The notes: generated by a model not told the origin, from the letters alone. Positions 7,776 to 16,077 are shown, counted from the stretch's first letter. The stretch: 64,000 bases of DNA from UBA9619 sp964630665 (GCA_964630665.1 CAZVVN010000003.1:40508-104507); one strand, 5' to 3'. Numbers and translations: made by a program.

Positions 7776-8048
7776 CTACCCCGGCGGTGCCATGGGCTCG
7801 ATCGTATATACATCGTGGTGATCCACGTACGGTTCGGTCATCTTCTGGAATTCCGGGTCGTTCAGTCGCTGGCCGAGTGCCGCCATGTCCACATCAAAAA
7901 GCGCGATGATGGCCGTCCGCTCGTCGACCTTGCCGACCATCGTGCGGGCTTCGTCACAAAGATCGCCCCGTGGGCCTGCGTCAGCATCGAACAGGCCCTT
8001 CCATTCCTCGTAACTACTTTTAATGTGTGCGGTAATCATCAGGTCCAT
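7776..8048 (-). CDS. Small alpha/beta protein of unknown function (DUF3764-like)
   Basis: A 90-residue protein preceded by a strong GAGGAG ribosome site. The pattern strand (MITAHIKSSYEEW), helix, strand (RTAIIALFDVDM), helix (AALGQRLNDPEFQKM), strand (HDVYTIEPM) fits a small ferredoxin-like or dimeric alpha/beta-barrel fold, and resembles DUF3764-type proteins. No catalytic residue can be named. It is co-directional with the NTF2-like gene 60 bases downstream, so the two may be co-transcribed. Function unknown. Confidence 0.65.
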   Translation of the reverse strand: MDLMITAHIKSSYEEWKGLFDADAGPRGDLCDEARTMVGKVDERTAIIALFDVDMAALGQRLNDPEFQKMTEPYVDHHDVYTIEPMAPPG

Positions 8049-8209
8049 GGGAACTCCTCGGTTGTTAGTGATCTGGAGCCGCCTATGCTAACCATTTCCA
8101 CTGTGCCCTGCAGGGTTAATACGGATCGGAACCAGGCTTGTTGAGGGCACCATAATCGCGGGCCGCAGCCGCTGGGTGGGCATGGCGGGCCCGAGTTCTC
8201 AGGGCCGGC

Positions 8210-9034
8210 TTACGATGGGTCGCAATCCCCGGCAAAGCGCCCGTCGCGCCAGGCGATCGCCGCACGCAGGCCTTCTTTTCGTGCGATGTCCAGAAACGCT
8301 GTCTTGCTCGGCATGCCTTCGCCCTCGATCCGGGTGTCGATCTCAAGCGCTTCGGCCAGCGCCTGGTCCATCCCCATGATGGTGTAGGCCCGGTTGATGG
8401 CCTGTTTGGTCTGGCGCATCAGCGGTCGGTCGACCCGGGCGAGTTGCCGGGCCACGGCCAGCGCCTCGTCGAGGTCCTGGCCTTCGGGCACCACCCGGCT
8501 GATCAGTCCCATCTGCAGGGCGTCCGCCGCGCTGACGTTGTCGAGGCCGAGCAGTATGATCTCCTTGGCCTTTTTGGGGCCGACCAGCCAGGGCAGCAGC
8601 AGGCAGACGATGCCGGCCCCGAAGCGTAGTTCAGGCTCGCCGAACACGGCGTTCTCAGATGCGATGGTGATGTCGCAGGCCATCGCCAGTTCGCAGGCGC
8701 CGGCGAGCGCCGGCCCGTGTACCGCGGCCACGGTCGGCTTTTCCAGGTGCCAGAAGGCCATGCAGGCATCGAAATCGCGCTGCAGCACCGGCCGCCAAGC
8801 CTCGACCCCCTGCGGCCGGTTCTCGGCCTGGGCCTTGAGATCGAACCCGCTGGAGAAGGCAGTGCCGGCGCCGGTCAGTACCACGGCGCGGACCGCCTCG
8901 TCGCCGGTTGCGCGGGCTGCGGCGGCGCTGAGTTCTTGGAGCATCTCCTGGCTCATGGCGTTGAGCCGTTCCGGGCAGTTCAGCGTGATCAGCGCGACTG
9001 GCCCATCGACCGCATAGCGCACCAGTTCGGTCAT
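8210..9034 (-). CDS. Enoyl-CoA hydratase/isomerase family protein
   Basis: A 274-residue crotonase-fold protein: VALITLNCPERLNAMS, an oxyanion-hole segment FSSGFDLK, HGPALAGACELAMACD as the second oxyanion region, and FGEPELRFG where hydratases carry a catalytic Glu. The C-terminal helices (QTKQAINRAY) are normal. Likely hydrates or isomerises an unsaturated acyl-CoA. Its start lies seven bases after the stop of the nitrilase gene and lacks a clear ribosome site, suggesting translational coupling. The N-carbamoylase-like partner makes a fatty-acid role less obvious; crotonase members also catalyse decarboxylation or C-C hydrolysis. Confidence 0.88.
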   Translation of the reverse strand: MTELVRYAVDGPVALITLNCPERLNAMSQEMLQELSAAAARATGDEAVRAVVLTGAGTAFSSGFDLKAQAENRPQGVEAWRPVLQRDFDACMAFWHLEKPTVAAVHGPALAGACELAMACDITIASENAVFGEPELRFGAGIVCLLLPWLVGPKKAKEIILLGLDNVSAADALQMGLISRVVPEGQDLDEALAVARQLARVDRPLMRQTKQAINRAYTIMGMDQALAEALEIDTRIEGEGMPSKTAFLDIARKEGLRAAIAWRDGRFAGDCDPS

Positions 9035-9041
9035 GACGGGC

Positions 9042-9980
9042 TCATTCGGGCGGCAGTTCCACGCCGGTGCGCTCGGTGATCAGGCTGTAGTGTTCGATGC
9101 GCCGGTGGCGGGCGAAATCGAAGATGGTCTCCTTGCCGAACTTTGTGGCATCGAGGTCGCAGTCGGCGACGATGAGTTCGTCATCCAGCGTCCTGCACTG
9201 GGCCACCACCTCGCCGGTGGGTGCGATGATGGCGCTGCCGCCCATCAGGTCGTGGCCGTCTTCGCAGCCAGCCTTGGCAACGCCGACCACCCAGGTGCTG
9301 TTCTGGTAGGCCCCGGCCTGCATCGAAATCAGGTTGTGAAAGGCGCGCACGTGCGGCGCCTCGTCGGACTGCGAGTTGGTGGATGGCGTGTTGTAGCCCA
9401 GCACCACCATCTCGACGCCCTGCAGGCCCATCACCCGGTAGGTCTCCGGCCAGCGCCGGTCGTTGCAGATGCACATGCCGAAAATCCCGTCCAGGAAGCG
9501 CCACACCGGAAAGCCGAGGTTACCGACCTCGAAGTAGCGTTTCTCCAGATGCTGAAAATCGCGTTCGGTATCGAACTCGTCGTGCCCCGGCAGGTGCACC
9601 TTGCGGTATTTGCCCGCGATCTGCCCGTCGCGGTCGACCAGGATGGCGGTGTTGTAGCGGTGCAACTCGCCTTCCTCCTCGATCAGCTCGGCGTAGCCCA
9701 GGTGAAAGGCCATCTGGTACTGGCGGGTGGTGTCAAACAACGCCTGGGTGTCGGGTCCTGGCATCTCGGCCTCGAACCACTGGTCGACCTCGGCCTGGTC
9801 TTCCATGTACCAGCGCGGGAAGAAGGTGGTGAGCGACAGTTCGGTGAATACGATCAGATCGCAGCCCTTGTCGTTGGCCGCTTCCACCAGCGCCAGCATG
9901 CGGTTGACCACGCTGGTGCGGCTTTCCGCCTTCTGGATGGGGCCGAGCTGGGCCGCCCCTACGGTCAGTACCCTGGCCAT
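9042..9980 (-). CDS. Nitrilase-family hydrolase, N-carbamoyl-D-amino-acid amidohydrolase-like
   Basis: A 312-residue nitrilase-superfamily enzyme. The Glu-Lys-Cys triad falls at Glu47 (FTELSLTTFFPRW), Lys127 (GKYRKVHLPGH) and Cys172 (CICNDRRWPE), the same numbering I recall for Agrobacterium D-carbamoylase. It shares further blocks with that enzyme: MPGPDT, HLGYAEL, YNTAILVD, FQHLEKRYFE, GLQGVE, and ISMQAGAYQN. These make hydrolysis of N-carbamoyl-D-amino acids (or a closely related ureido acid) the leading assignment. AAGGAGAG precedes the ATG. A divergent Asp/Glu/hydantoin racemase lies across a 251-base promoter region. A D-hydantoinase, the usual partner, is not in the window. Confidence 0.85.
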   Translation of the reverse strand: MARVLTVGAAQLGPIQKAESRTSVVNRMLALVEAANDKGCDLIVFTELSLTTFFPRWYMEDQAEVDQWFEAEMPGPDTQALFDTTRQYQMAFHLGYAELIEEEGELHRYNTAILVDRDGQIAGKYRKVHLPGHDEFDTERDFQHLEKRYFEVGNLGFPVWRFLDGIFGMCICNDRRWPETYRVMGLQGVEMVVLGYNTPSTNSQSDEAPHVRAFHNLISMQAGAYQNSTWVVGVAKAGCEDGHDLMGGSAIIAPTGEVVAQCRTLDDELIVADCDLDATKFGKETIFDFARHRRIEHYSLITERTGVELPPE

Positions 9981-10040
9981 GTCGTCTCTCCTTGTTCTGT
10001 GGCTTTTGATTCGGTTGGGATGGTCATCGTTCTGGAAAAC

Positions 10041-10046
10041 GTTATA
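10041..10046 (-). promoter_or_regulatory. Possible -10 box for the nitrilase/enoyl-CoA hydratase pair
   Basis: Read on the minus strand this is TATAAC, 61 bases upstream of the nitrilase start, in the divergent intergenic region. A good -35 box at 16-18 bases is not obvious, so the call is weak. Confidence 0.25.
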
Positions 10047-10167
10047 GCAGATTCGTCTTTGCGCAACACATCCTTGAATAAATTCGACCGGACAGGTGCC
10101 CCTGGGAGCGGGCCAGAAGTGACCGGGCTGAGCCGGATCGTGCCGCTTCCGGGCTGATTGCTGGCGA

Positions 10168-10173
10168 TATAAT
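10168..10173 (+). promoter_or_regulatory. Perfect TATAAT -10 box upstream of the racemase
   Basis: TATAAT lies 58 bases before the racemase ATG, giving a leader of about 50 bases that includes the GAGGAGA ribosome site. The -35 region at 17-base spacing (GCTTCC) is poor, so activation by a regulator would be expected if this is used. Confidence 0.4.
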
Positions 10174-10231
10174 GGTCCGGGTGTGACGCAGGACAGGCAC
10201 TGTAGCCTGTCGACCCAGAGGAGACCGGTTC

Positions 10232-10909
10232 ATGAGTACTCAAGAGCCAAACGGGCGGATCGTTGTGATCAACCCCAACTCGTCCGAGGCGGTTACCGCC
10301 AGCATCGACGACGCGCTGAATCCGCTGCGCAGCGCCGATGGGCCGGACATCGATTGTCTGACGCTCGCCGAGGGTCCGCCCGGCATCGAGACCCAGTGTC
10401 ATGTCGACGGCGTGGTCGGCCCGATGTGTGAAATGATCCGGCATGAGAATGCCCGCGCCGATGCCTTCGTGGTGGCCTGTTTCAGCGACCCCGGTCTGCA
10501 CTCGGCCCGCGAGGTGGCTTCGTGCCCGGTGTTCGGCATTGCCGAGAGCGCGTATTCCACAGCGCTGAATTTTGGTGAGGCCTTCGGCGTGATCGCCATC
10601 CTGCCGGGTTCGGTGGTCCGCCAGCAGCGCTACGTGCGCCAGCTGGGTTTGAGCGGGCGTTATGCCGCGAGTCTGCCGCTCGGCACCGGCGTTGCCGGCC
10701 TTGAGGGCGACGAAACCGGCGACCGTCTGGTCGAGGTGGGGCGTGCGCTGATTTCCGAGCACGGTGCTGACGTGCTGATTCTGGGATGTGCCGGCATGGC
10801 CCGGTTCAGGAGCCAGGCAGCCCGTGCGCTGGGGGTGCCGGTCATCGACCCCAGCCAGGCGGCGGTCGTGCAGGCGTTAGCGGCCGTGCGGCTGGCGGCT
10901 GCGGCCTGA
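10232..10909 (+). CDS. Asp/Glu/hydantoin racemase family protein
   Basis: A 225-residue racemase-fold protein. The opening IVVINPNSSEAVTASID is the signature of the hydantoin-racemase branch. Two catalytic cysteines are present: Cys83 (VACFSDPGL) and Cys186 (LILGCAGMA), as expected for a two-base, cofactor-free racemase rather than a one-Cys arylmalonate decarboxylase. GAGGAGA precedes the ATG. Its divergent position next to the N-carbamoyl-D-amino-acid hydrolase fits racemisation of a hydantoin or an amino-acid derivative feeding a D-specific hydrolase. The substrate is inferred from context. Confidence 0.85.
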   Translation: MSTQEPNGRIVVINPNSSEAVTASIDDALNPLRSADGPDIDCLTLAEGPPGIETQCHVDGVVGPMCEMIRHENARADAFVVACFSDPGLHSAREVASCPVFGIAESAYSTALNFGEAFGVIAILPGSVVRQQRYVRQLGLSGRYAASLPLGTGVAGLEGDETGDRLVEVGRALISEHGADVLILGCAGMARFRSQAARALGVPVIDPSQAAVVQALAAVRLAAAA

Positions 10910-10995
10910 TCCAGAGCAGCCCGCTTCCGCGGGTGAAGACGGGTGCGCCATAAGCGAAAAGATTAATAATAACCAGAGTTGACGCGTTGATCCCG

Positions 10996-11655
10996 TCAAC
11001 CCAGCAGGGTACGTCGGAACAGTGTCTTGCGCTCCACGGCATCGAAGTTGCGCCCGTAGGGCGGCGGGGCGGCATCGCTGACGCGAAGCAGCACGAACCG
11101 CGGTGCACCATCCTCGCGTAGCAGGGTCGCCGCGTCGGCATACTGATCCTCGCTGTGCACCGTCAGAGTGCGGTCGATGCCGCAGCCCCTGGCGATCATC
11201 TCAAGGTCGGCGTTGCATGCGGTGTGGGTCAGCTGGTTGCCCGTCTCGCCGTAGGTGCCATTGTCCACACACAGCATCGCGAGGTTGGCCGGCTGCATGA
11301 AGCCCACCGTCGACAGGCTCCCGGCATTCATCAGGCACTCGCCATCGCCGAACACCGCCAGTACGGTACGCTTGGGCTGGGCCAGGGCAAGCCCCAGGGC
11401 CATGGTGATGGCGCCGCCCATGCCGCCACCCATGAGGAAGGCGTTCGGCGCCTCGCCGGTCAGTTTGCCGACGTCCTTGGCCGACCAGGAGAGGCCCGCG
11501 ATGATCAGGAAATGGTCCGGGTTGCCGACCACCGCCGGCACGGCCTCGCCGCGGTCCAGGGTAAAGCTGGTCTGTGCGTTTGCTGCCGGTTGGGATGCTG
11601 CCATGGTCTGGGTGGGCCTTTGGGGTGTTTGATTCGGGGTTATGGCGCCTTGCAC
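10996..11655 (-). CDS. TPP-dependent decarboxylase, C-terminal (beta) subunit
   Basis: A protein of up to 219 residues with the pyrophosphate domain of TPP enzymes: GDG at 103-105 followed by the DN pair at 131-132, and VDNGTYGETGNQL, very like sulfopyruvate decarboxylase ComE and phosphonopyruvate decarboxylase. The GTG start abuts the alpha-subunit stop; ATG 11604 is an alternative (202 residues) that would drop a Gln/Thr/Pro-rich leader. With the adjacent alpha subunit it should form a heteromeric enzyme that decarboxylates a 3-substituted pyruvate to an aldehyde. Sulfo-, phosphono- or another pyruvate cannot be separated from sequence alone. Confidence 0.82.
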   Translation of the reverse strand: MQGAITPNQTPQRPTQTMAASQPAANAQTSFTLDRGEAVPAVVGNPDHFLIIAGLSWSAKDVGKLTGEAPNAFLMGGGMGGAITMALGLALAQPKRTVLAVFGDGECLMNAGSLSTVGFMQPANLAMLCVDNGTYGETGNQLTHTACNADLEMIARGCGIDRTLTVHSEDQYADAATLLREDGAPRFVLLRVSDAAPPPYGRNFDAVERKTLFRRTLLG

Positions 11656-12183
11656 TCAGAACGGTTTGGCGCCGATCAGCCGCTGCGAGAGCAGCAGGGC
11701 GACGGACTGGTCCGAGCGGTAGGCCATGTTGACCGCCGCCTCGGCCGCAGGCAGCACGTCGTCAGGCGTCTCGATCCGCTGGCAGATAGTGCCCATGGCC
11801 TCCAGGCACGGCTGGGCACCCTGGCCCATCGGGAACTGCCACGGGTTCTGTTCACCGTAGTCACCGCGCATACTGACGATCGAGAGCAGCGGAAAGCGCC
11901 CGATGTTGGTCAGCGAGAGCATGTTGATGCAGTTGCCCACGCCGCTGCTCTGCATCAACAGCGCGCCGCGGGTGCCGCCCAGGTGCGCGCCCGCCAGCAG
12001 CGAGACGCCTTCTTCCTCAGTGGCAAGCGGTACCGTGGTCGCCGCCGGATCGGCGAGGGCCCGCTCGATCATGACGCTGTGGCCGGCGTCGGGCACGTAG
12101 GTAAACAGACTGATGTCCATCGACCGCAGCTTGTCGTAGAGGGCATCGGGCCAGCTCTCCTGGCCGACGGGGCTGTCGTTCAC
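11656..12183 (-). CDS. TPP-dependent decarboxylase, N-terminal (alpha) subunit
   Basis: A 175-residue TPP-binding pyrimidine domain: a TYVPDAGHS start like ComD, ATEEEG carrying the Glu that activates the TPP ring, and LLMQSSGVGNCINML. The length matches the separate alpha chain of sulfopyruvate decarboxylase. The start is a GTG at 12181-12183, since the frame upstream has no homology and runs into the aldolase; no strong ribosome site is visible, so coupling to the aldolase stop 19 bases upstream is likely. Its stop touches the beta-subunit start, indicating balanced expression of the two chains. Confidence 0.8.
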   Translation of the reverse strand: MNDSPVGQESWPDALYDKLRSMDISLFTYVPDAGHSVMIERALADPAATTVPLATEEEGVSLLAGAHLGGTRGALLMQSSGVGNCINMLSLTNIGRFPLLSIVSMRGDYGEQNPWQFPMGQGAQPCLEAMGTICQRIETPDDVLPAAEAAVNMAYRSDQSVALLLSQRLIGAKPF

Positions 12184-12202
12184 GGCTGTTGTTCTGCGGC
12201 TG

Positions 12203-12982
12203 TCAGTTGCGGTAGGAATCGTCGATCCGGTCGATCTTGCGCAGCAGGGCGGCGAACTCGAGTTGGCCGTAGTCATCACTCGATTCCATGAAACGGTTGA
12301 CGTCGCGGCCGGACTTGCGTGCCACCTGATCGTCCAGCAGGTTGAGTTCGCCGGCCGATGCGGCATCGAGTTGCGTCTGACAGGCGCGCTCGAGCCGGTA
12401 GAGTCTCAAGAAAGCCTCGGCAACGGTCGCCCCGACCGTGATTAGTCCGTGGTTCTTGAGGATCAGGGCCTTCTTGTCGCCGAGTGAGACCTGCAGTCGC
12501 TCACGCTCGTCGAGGTACAGGCTGGGCCCCTCGTAATCGTGGTAAGCGAGCGCGTCGTAAAAAATGGTCGCACCCATGCTGATCGGCAGCAGTCCGTCCT
12601 TGAGCGCAGCGACTGCCATGCCCGAGCGGCTGTGGGTGTGCATCACCACGCGGTTTTGGCTGCTCGGCTGCATGTGAATCGCCGAGTGGATGATGAATCC
12701 CGCCTCGTTGACTAGGTGTTCGGTGGGCTCCACCACCTTGCCATCCAGATTGATCTTGACCAGGTTCGAGGCCGTGACTTCATCGTAGTTCAAGCCATAG
12801 GGGTTGATCAGAAAGTGCGGCTCGGGTCCCGGTACATGGGCGGTCAGGTGACCGTAGATCAGCTCGCACCAGCCGAAGTAGTCGACCAGCCGGTAGGCGC
12901 CGGCGAGCTGCACCCGAAGCTCGCGTTCGGCTTCAGCCAGCTGGTCCGCCGAGAGTTGAGTTTGGTTCAAGGCCTTGTTCAT
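12203..12982 (-). CDS. Class II aldolase/adducin-family protein
   Basis: A 259-residue member of the fuculose-aldolase/adducin family: GHLTAHVPG, FLINPYGLNYDEVTASNLVKI, the metal pair in VMHTHSRSG, and LILKNHGLITVG with the further His ligand. Family enzymes use Zn2+ (or another divalent metal) to cleave phosphorylated or free sugars and hydroxy-ketoacids. It is first in a three-gene unit with the split TPP decarboxylase, which suggests that the aldolase product or substrate is a 2-oxoacid handled by that decarboxylase. Some members of this family are decarboxylases rather than aldolases, so the reaction is open. Confidence 0.85.
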   Translation of the reverse strand: MNKALNQTQLSADQLAEAERELRVQLAGAYRLVDYFGWCELIYGHLTAHVPGPEPHFLINPYGLNYDEVTASNLVKINLDGKVVEPTEHLVNEAGFIIHSAIHMQPSSQNRVVMHTHSRSGMAVAALKDGLLPISMGATIFYDALAYHDYEGPSLYLDERERLQVSLGDKKALILKNHGLITVGATVAEAFLRLYRLERACQTQLDAASAGELNLLDDQVARKSGRDVNRFMESSDDYGQLEFAALLRKIDRIDDSYRN

Positions 12983-13057
12983 GCGCGGGGTCTCTCAGGG
13001 TTCTGCTGGTTATAGTTTAGCCCGATTGGGGGTGGTGACGCAGGTTGCCGGAGAGCC

Positions 13058-13807
13058 TCAGAGCATCTGGCCGCCGTCGACGGCGATGGTCTGGCCGGTC
13101 ACCCAGCAGCCGGGATCCGAGGCCAGGAACACTGCCACAGCGGCGACCTCCTCGGGCCGGCCGTAGCGGCCGCCGGGAATGCTCTCGAGAATGCTCTGGT
13201 ACAGCGCCGGGTTGTCGGTCTCGGCCTTACCCCACACGCCCTCCTCGAAATAGATCGAGCCCGGGGCGATGGCGTTGACGCGGATGCCACGCGGCGCGAG
13301 ATCCAGGGCCTGGGTCATCGTGTACTGGTTGAGTGCCGCCTTGACCGCACCGTAGGGCGGGGTGCGCTGGCTCTGGGTGAGACCCGAGATCGACGAGATG
13401 TGCACAATGGCGCCCCCGCCGGCCGCCTCGATCAGCGGTACCGCATGCCACGAGCCGCGTACAGGGGCCATCAGGTCGACGTCGATAGAGACCTGCCAGC
13501 CGTCTTCGTCGTCCGTGCGGCCGAAGCCGGAGGGGTTGTTGACCAGCACGTGCAGCGCACCGAGCGCCTGGTGGGCCGCAGCGAAGTAATCGGCAAGTGC
13601 CATCGGGTCCGAGACATCACACGCTGCGGCGTGCACGGTGCCTCCGTGGGATGCGAGCGCCTTTCTGGCGTTCTCGAGAGGACCCTCAGAACGTGCACAG
13701 ATCGATACATTGGCACCTTCGCGGGCGAAGGCCTCGGCGGTCGAGAAGCCGATCCCGCGGCTCCCGCCGGTGACGATCACTCCTTTGCCGTTCAGTCCCA
13801 GTTCCAT
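13058..13807 (-). CDS. SDR-family oxidoreductase
   Basis: A complete 249-residue SDR: TGGSRGIGFSTAEAF, VNNPSGFGR in place of the usual NNAG, catalytic Ser 13 residues before YGAVK, and the closing TGQTIAVDGG. AAAGGAGA precedes the ATG. It lies 34 bases downstream of the HAD gene and 75 bases upstream of the aldolase/TPP-decarboxylase unit on the same strand, so it may act on an aldehyde or ketone from that pathway. NNPSG replaces the Ala/Gly of the standard motif but the catalytic residues are intact. Confidence 0.9.
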   Translation of the reverse strand: MELGLNGKGVIVTGGSRGIGFSTAEAFAREGANVSICARSEGPLENARKALASHGGTVHAAACDVSDPMALADYFAAAHQALGALHVLVNNPSGFGRTDDEDGWQVSIDVDLMAPVRGSWHAVPLIEAAGGGAIVHISSISGLTQSQRTPPYGAVKAALNQYTMTQALDLAPRGIRVNAIAPGSIYFEEGVWGKAETDNPALYQSILESIPGGRYGRPEEVAAVAVFLASDPGCWVTGQTIAVDGGQML

Positions 13808-13840
13808 GGTGGTCTCCTTTGCGTTTCGTCCGGTCGATAT

Positions 13841-14563
13841 TTAGGGCTCGATGCCGACCGCCCGGGCGAGGCCGGGAAAGTCGTCGACCACGATGTCGTG
13901 CTGGGGGTTGGGTTCGGGGTCGGGCGGCCCTGCCGCGCCCCACTCGTCAGGACGGCGCACGAAGGCGGTGGTAAAGCCCACGGCCTTCGCTGCATCGAGA
14001 TCGAAGTTATGGCAGGCGACCATGCAGCACTGTTCGGGCTCCAGCTGCAGGTAGCGGGCGGCCGTCCGGTACGCCTCCGGTAGCGGCTTGTACTTACCGA
14101 TCGCCTCACACGAGATTACCGCGTCCCAGGCCAGGCCGTTACGCCGGGCGGTGTCGATGATGATTCGAAAGCTCAGGATCGTGAACGACGCACAGATCAG
14201 TCTCTCGCGAAGTCTCGGTAGTACCTGCGGGAAGTCCGGCCAGCAGGAGAGGTTGTGCACCGTGTCCCACCAGATCAGGCGTCGCTCTGCAGCCGAGAAG
14301 GCCTGCATGCCGTGTTCCTCGATGAGTTCATCGAGCACCGTCCGGTGCGCGTCGTCGAAGTTGTAATCCGGCAGTGTGTGCTGACCCAGGTGCAGCATCT
14401 TCTGCAGCGACCGGCGGCGCAGGTCGTTGGCAATGGCGGCCCAGTCTCTTTCAAGATCGTGCCGACGCCCGGTTTCTGCCAGTGCTCGGGTAAAGCCCGT
14501 GTGCCAGTCGAGGATCGTGCCGCCCGTGTCGAAAGTCAGGGCCCTGATGTCAGCTGTGCTCAT
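13841..14563 (-). CDS. HAD-superfamily hydrolase, haloacid-dehalogenase type II-like
   Basis: A 240-residue HAD protein. Motif I reads LTFDTGGTILDWH: the nucleophile Asp is present but the second Asp of the phosphatase DxD is Gly, as in L-2-haloacid dehalogenases (FDxYGTL). Motif II (FTILSFRII) and motif III (ISCEAIGKYKP, with the Lys) follow, and the acidic motif IV is in MVACHNFDLDAAKAVGF. Hydrolysis of a 2-haloacid is the family reaction, but many such proteins have unproven substrates. It lies 34 bases upstream of the SDR gene and follows the GST-like gene. Confidence 0.82.
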   Translation of the reverse strand: MSTADIRALTFDTGGTILDWHTGFTRALAETGRRHDLERDWAAIANDLRRRSLQKMLHLGQHTLPDYNFDDAHRTVLDELIEEHGMQAFSAAERRLIWWDTVHNLSCWPDFPQVLPRLRERLICASFTILSFRIIIDTARRNGLAWDAVISCEAIGKYKPLPEAYRTAARYLQLEPEQCCMVACHNFDLDAAKAVGFTTAFVRRPDEWGAAGPPDPEPNPQHDIVVDDFPGLARAVGIEP

Positions 14564-14589
14564 GGTGTGAGTGCCTCGCGAGATGGGGT

Positions 14590-15225
14590 TCAGTCACCCG
14601 GCATGGGAATGGGGCCGGCGTCCCTGGGAATCGAATAGCCGCGCTGTACAGCCGGCCGGCCAGCGATCGCGGTGTACCAGCGGGTGACATTCGGAAAAGC
14701 CGCAATGTCGATGGTCTGCCAGTTGAAGCGTGAGATCCACGGCCACACCGCGATGTCGACAATCGAGTACTCCTCGACGATGTACTCGCGTTCCGCAAGT
14801 CGCCGGTCGAGCACGCCGTACAGACGCTGTCCTTCGGCGAGATAACGTTCCTCGGCGTAGGCGCTTTTGCCGGCGTTGAACTTCACGAAGTGATGCACCT
14901 GGCCCAGCATCGGGCCGGGGCCCGCCATCTGCCACATCAGCCACTCCAGGGCCTGCCAATAGCGCACCGGTTCGGTCGGCAGCAACTGGCCGGTCTTGTC
15001 GGCAAGATACAGCAGGATGGCGCCGGACTCCATCATCGCGTTGCCGGTGTCGTGATCGATGATCGCCGGGATCTTACCGTTGGGGGAGATGGCCAGGAAC
15101 TCGGGCGCGTGCTGCTCGTCCTTGCCCAGGCTGATGGGTTTAACGGTGTAGTCCACGCCGAGTTCCTCCAGCGCGATGGAGACCTTGCGGCCGTTGGGGG
15201 TAGGTGAGGTGTAAAGGTCAATCAA
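14590..15225 (-). CDS. Nu-class (YfcG/YghU-like) glutathione S-transferase
   Basis: A 211-residue GST. The N-terminal thioredoxin domain has the Nu-class TPNGRKVSIALEE motif, SPNGKIPAI with the cis-Pro, and MMESGAILLYL for glutathione binding; the all-helical C-terminal domain includes SIVDIAVWPWI. Nu-class enzymes show disulfide-bond reductase or peroxidase activity with glutathione. The start codon is TTG (15223-15225), with GGAG about eleven bases upstream; no ATG fits the conserved N-terminus. It sits between the HAD and HpcH genes on the same strand and may support removal of electrophiles or dehalogenation. Confidence 0.88.
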   Translation of the reverse strand: MIDLYTSPTPNGRKVSIALEELGVDYTVKPISLGKDEQHAPEFLAISPNGKIPAIIDHDTGNAMMESGAILLYLADKTGQLLPTEPVRYWQALEWLMWQMAGPGPMLGQVHHFVKFNAGKSAYAEERYLAEGQRLYGVLDRRLAEREYIVEEYSIVDIAVWPWISRFNWQTIDIAAFPNVTRWYTAIAGRPAVQRGYSIPRDAGPIPMPGD

Positions 15226-15265
15226 GGTCTTGAGTCTCCGCTCGGTTCAAAGGGCTGCCTGGTGC

Positions 15266-16051
15266 TTAGGCCAGCATGTCGCGCACCGCCGTCGCCTGGC
15301 CACGTGCCGCATCCATCATCAGCGAGAAATCGTTGCCCGCGAGGATCAGCTGGGCGCCCATGGCGATATAGCGCTGCATGAGATCGAGGGTGTAGACCCC
15401 GCCCATGCCGGGATACTTGCCGTTGGCCTGGCAGGCCGCGATCACGCGTTCGTAGGCGGCCACGACCCGCTCGTCGCCGAGTTGGCCGGGGATGCCCATC
15501 TCGAGCGTCAGATCGTTGGTGCCGATCAGCAGCGAGTCGATACCCGGTACGGCGGCAATGGCTTCGGCATTGTCGATGGCGGTCGGGGTCTCCAGCATCA
15601 CCACCACGAGCGTTTCGCGGTTGATGGTCTCGGTGGCGTCTTTGAGCGGATGGGCCTGGAAATCGAGCTGGGGCAGGGCACCGGTGATCGAACGGTGGCC
15701 GACCGGCGGGTAGCGGCAGTTCGAGGCGATCCGGGCGGCGGTCTCTGCGTCGTCGACGTGGGGCACCACGATCCCCTGTGCACCACCGTCCATCACCCGC
15801 GTGGCGTGGTAATGCTCGTGGCCCGGTACCCGCACGATCGGCGCGATGCCGGCGTCCTGTGCCGCCACGCTGATCTGTACGGCGGTGTCGACATCCATGG
15901 CGTTGTGTTCCATGTCGATGAAGAGCCAGTCGAAGCCGGCTGTCTTCATGGCCTTGCCGATGTCCACCGTACGAGCCTGACGCAGGCCGATACCGATGGA
16001 GAGCGCCCCGCTGCGCAGTTTGTCCAGGGCCGCGTTGTGAAGTTCAATCAT
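15266..16051 (-). CDS. HpcH/HpaI-family aldolase
   Basis: A 261-residue class II pyruvate-aldolase-like TIM barrel: WLFIDMEHNAMD, APIVRVPG, GAQGIVVPHVDDAETA, YPPVGHRS, the metal-ligand Glu in VVMLETPTA and the Asp in LLIGTNDLTLEMGIPGQ. Enzymes of this group (HpaI, GarL, RhmA) reversibly cleave 4-hydroxy-2-oxoacids to pyruvate and an aldehyde with a divalent metal. AAAGGAG precedes the ATG. It lies downstream of a GMC oxidoreductase and upstream of the GST; a joint pathway is possible but unproven. Distinct from the CitE-like lyase at 6002 and the paralogue at 37559. Confidence 0.88.
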   Translation of the reverse strand: MIELHNAALDKLRSGALSIGIGLRQARTVDIGKAMKTAGFDWLFIDMEHNAMDVDTAVQISVAAQDAGIAPIVRVPGHEHYHATRVMDGGAQGIVVPHVDDAETAARIASNCRYPPVGHRSITGALPQLDFQAHPLKDATETINRETLVVVMLETPTAIDNAEAIAAVPGIDSLLIGTNDLTLEMGIPGQLGDERVVAAYERVIAACQANGKYPGMGGVYTLDLMQRYIAMGAQLILAGNDFSLMMDAARGQATAVRDMLA

Positions 16052-16077
16052 GAAAGCTCCTTTTCTTGAAGGTGTGG

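Noticed and set aside
11155..12291. A 378-codon plus-strand open frame opposite the TPP decarboxylase subunits
   Set aside because: Overlaps two genes with TPP-binding motifs; its own translation has none.
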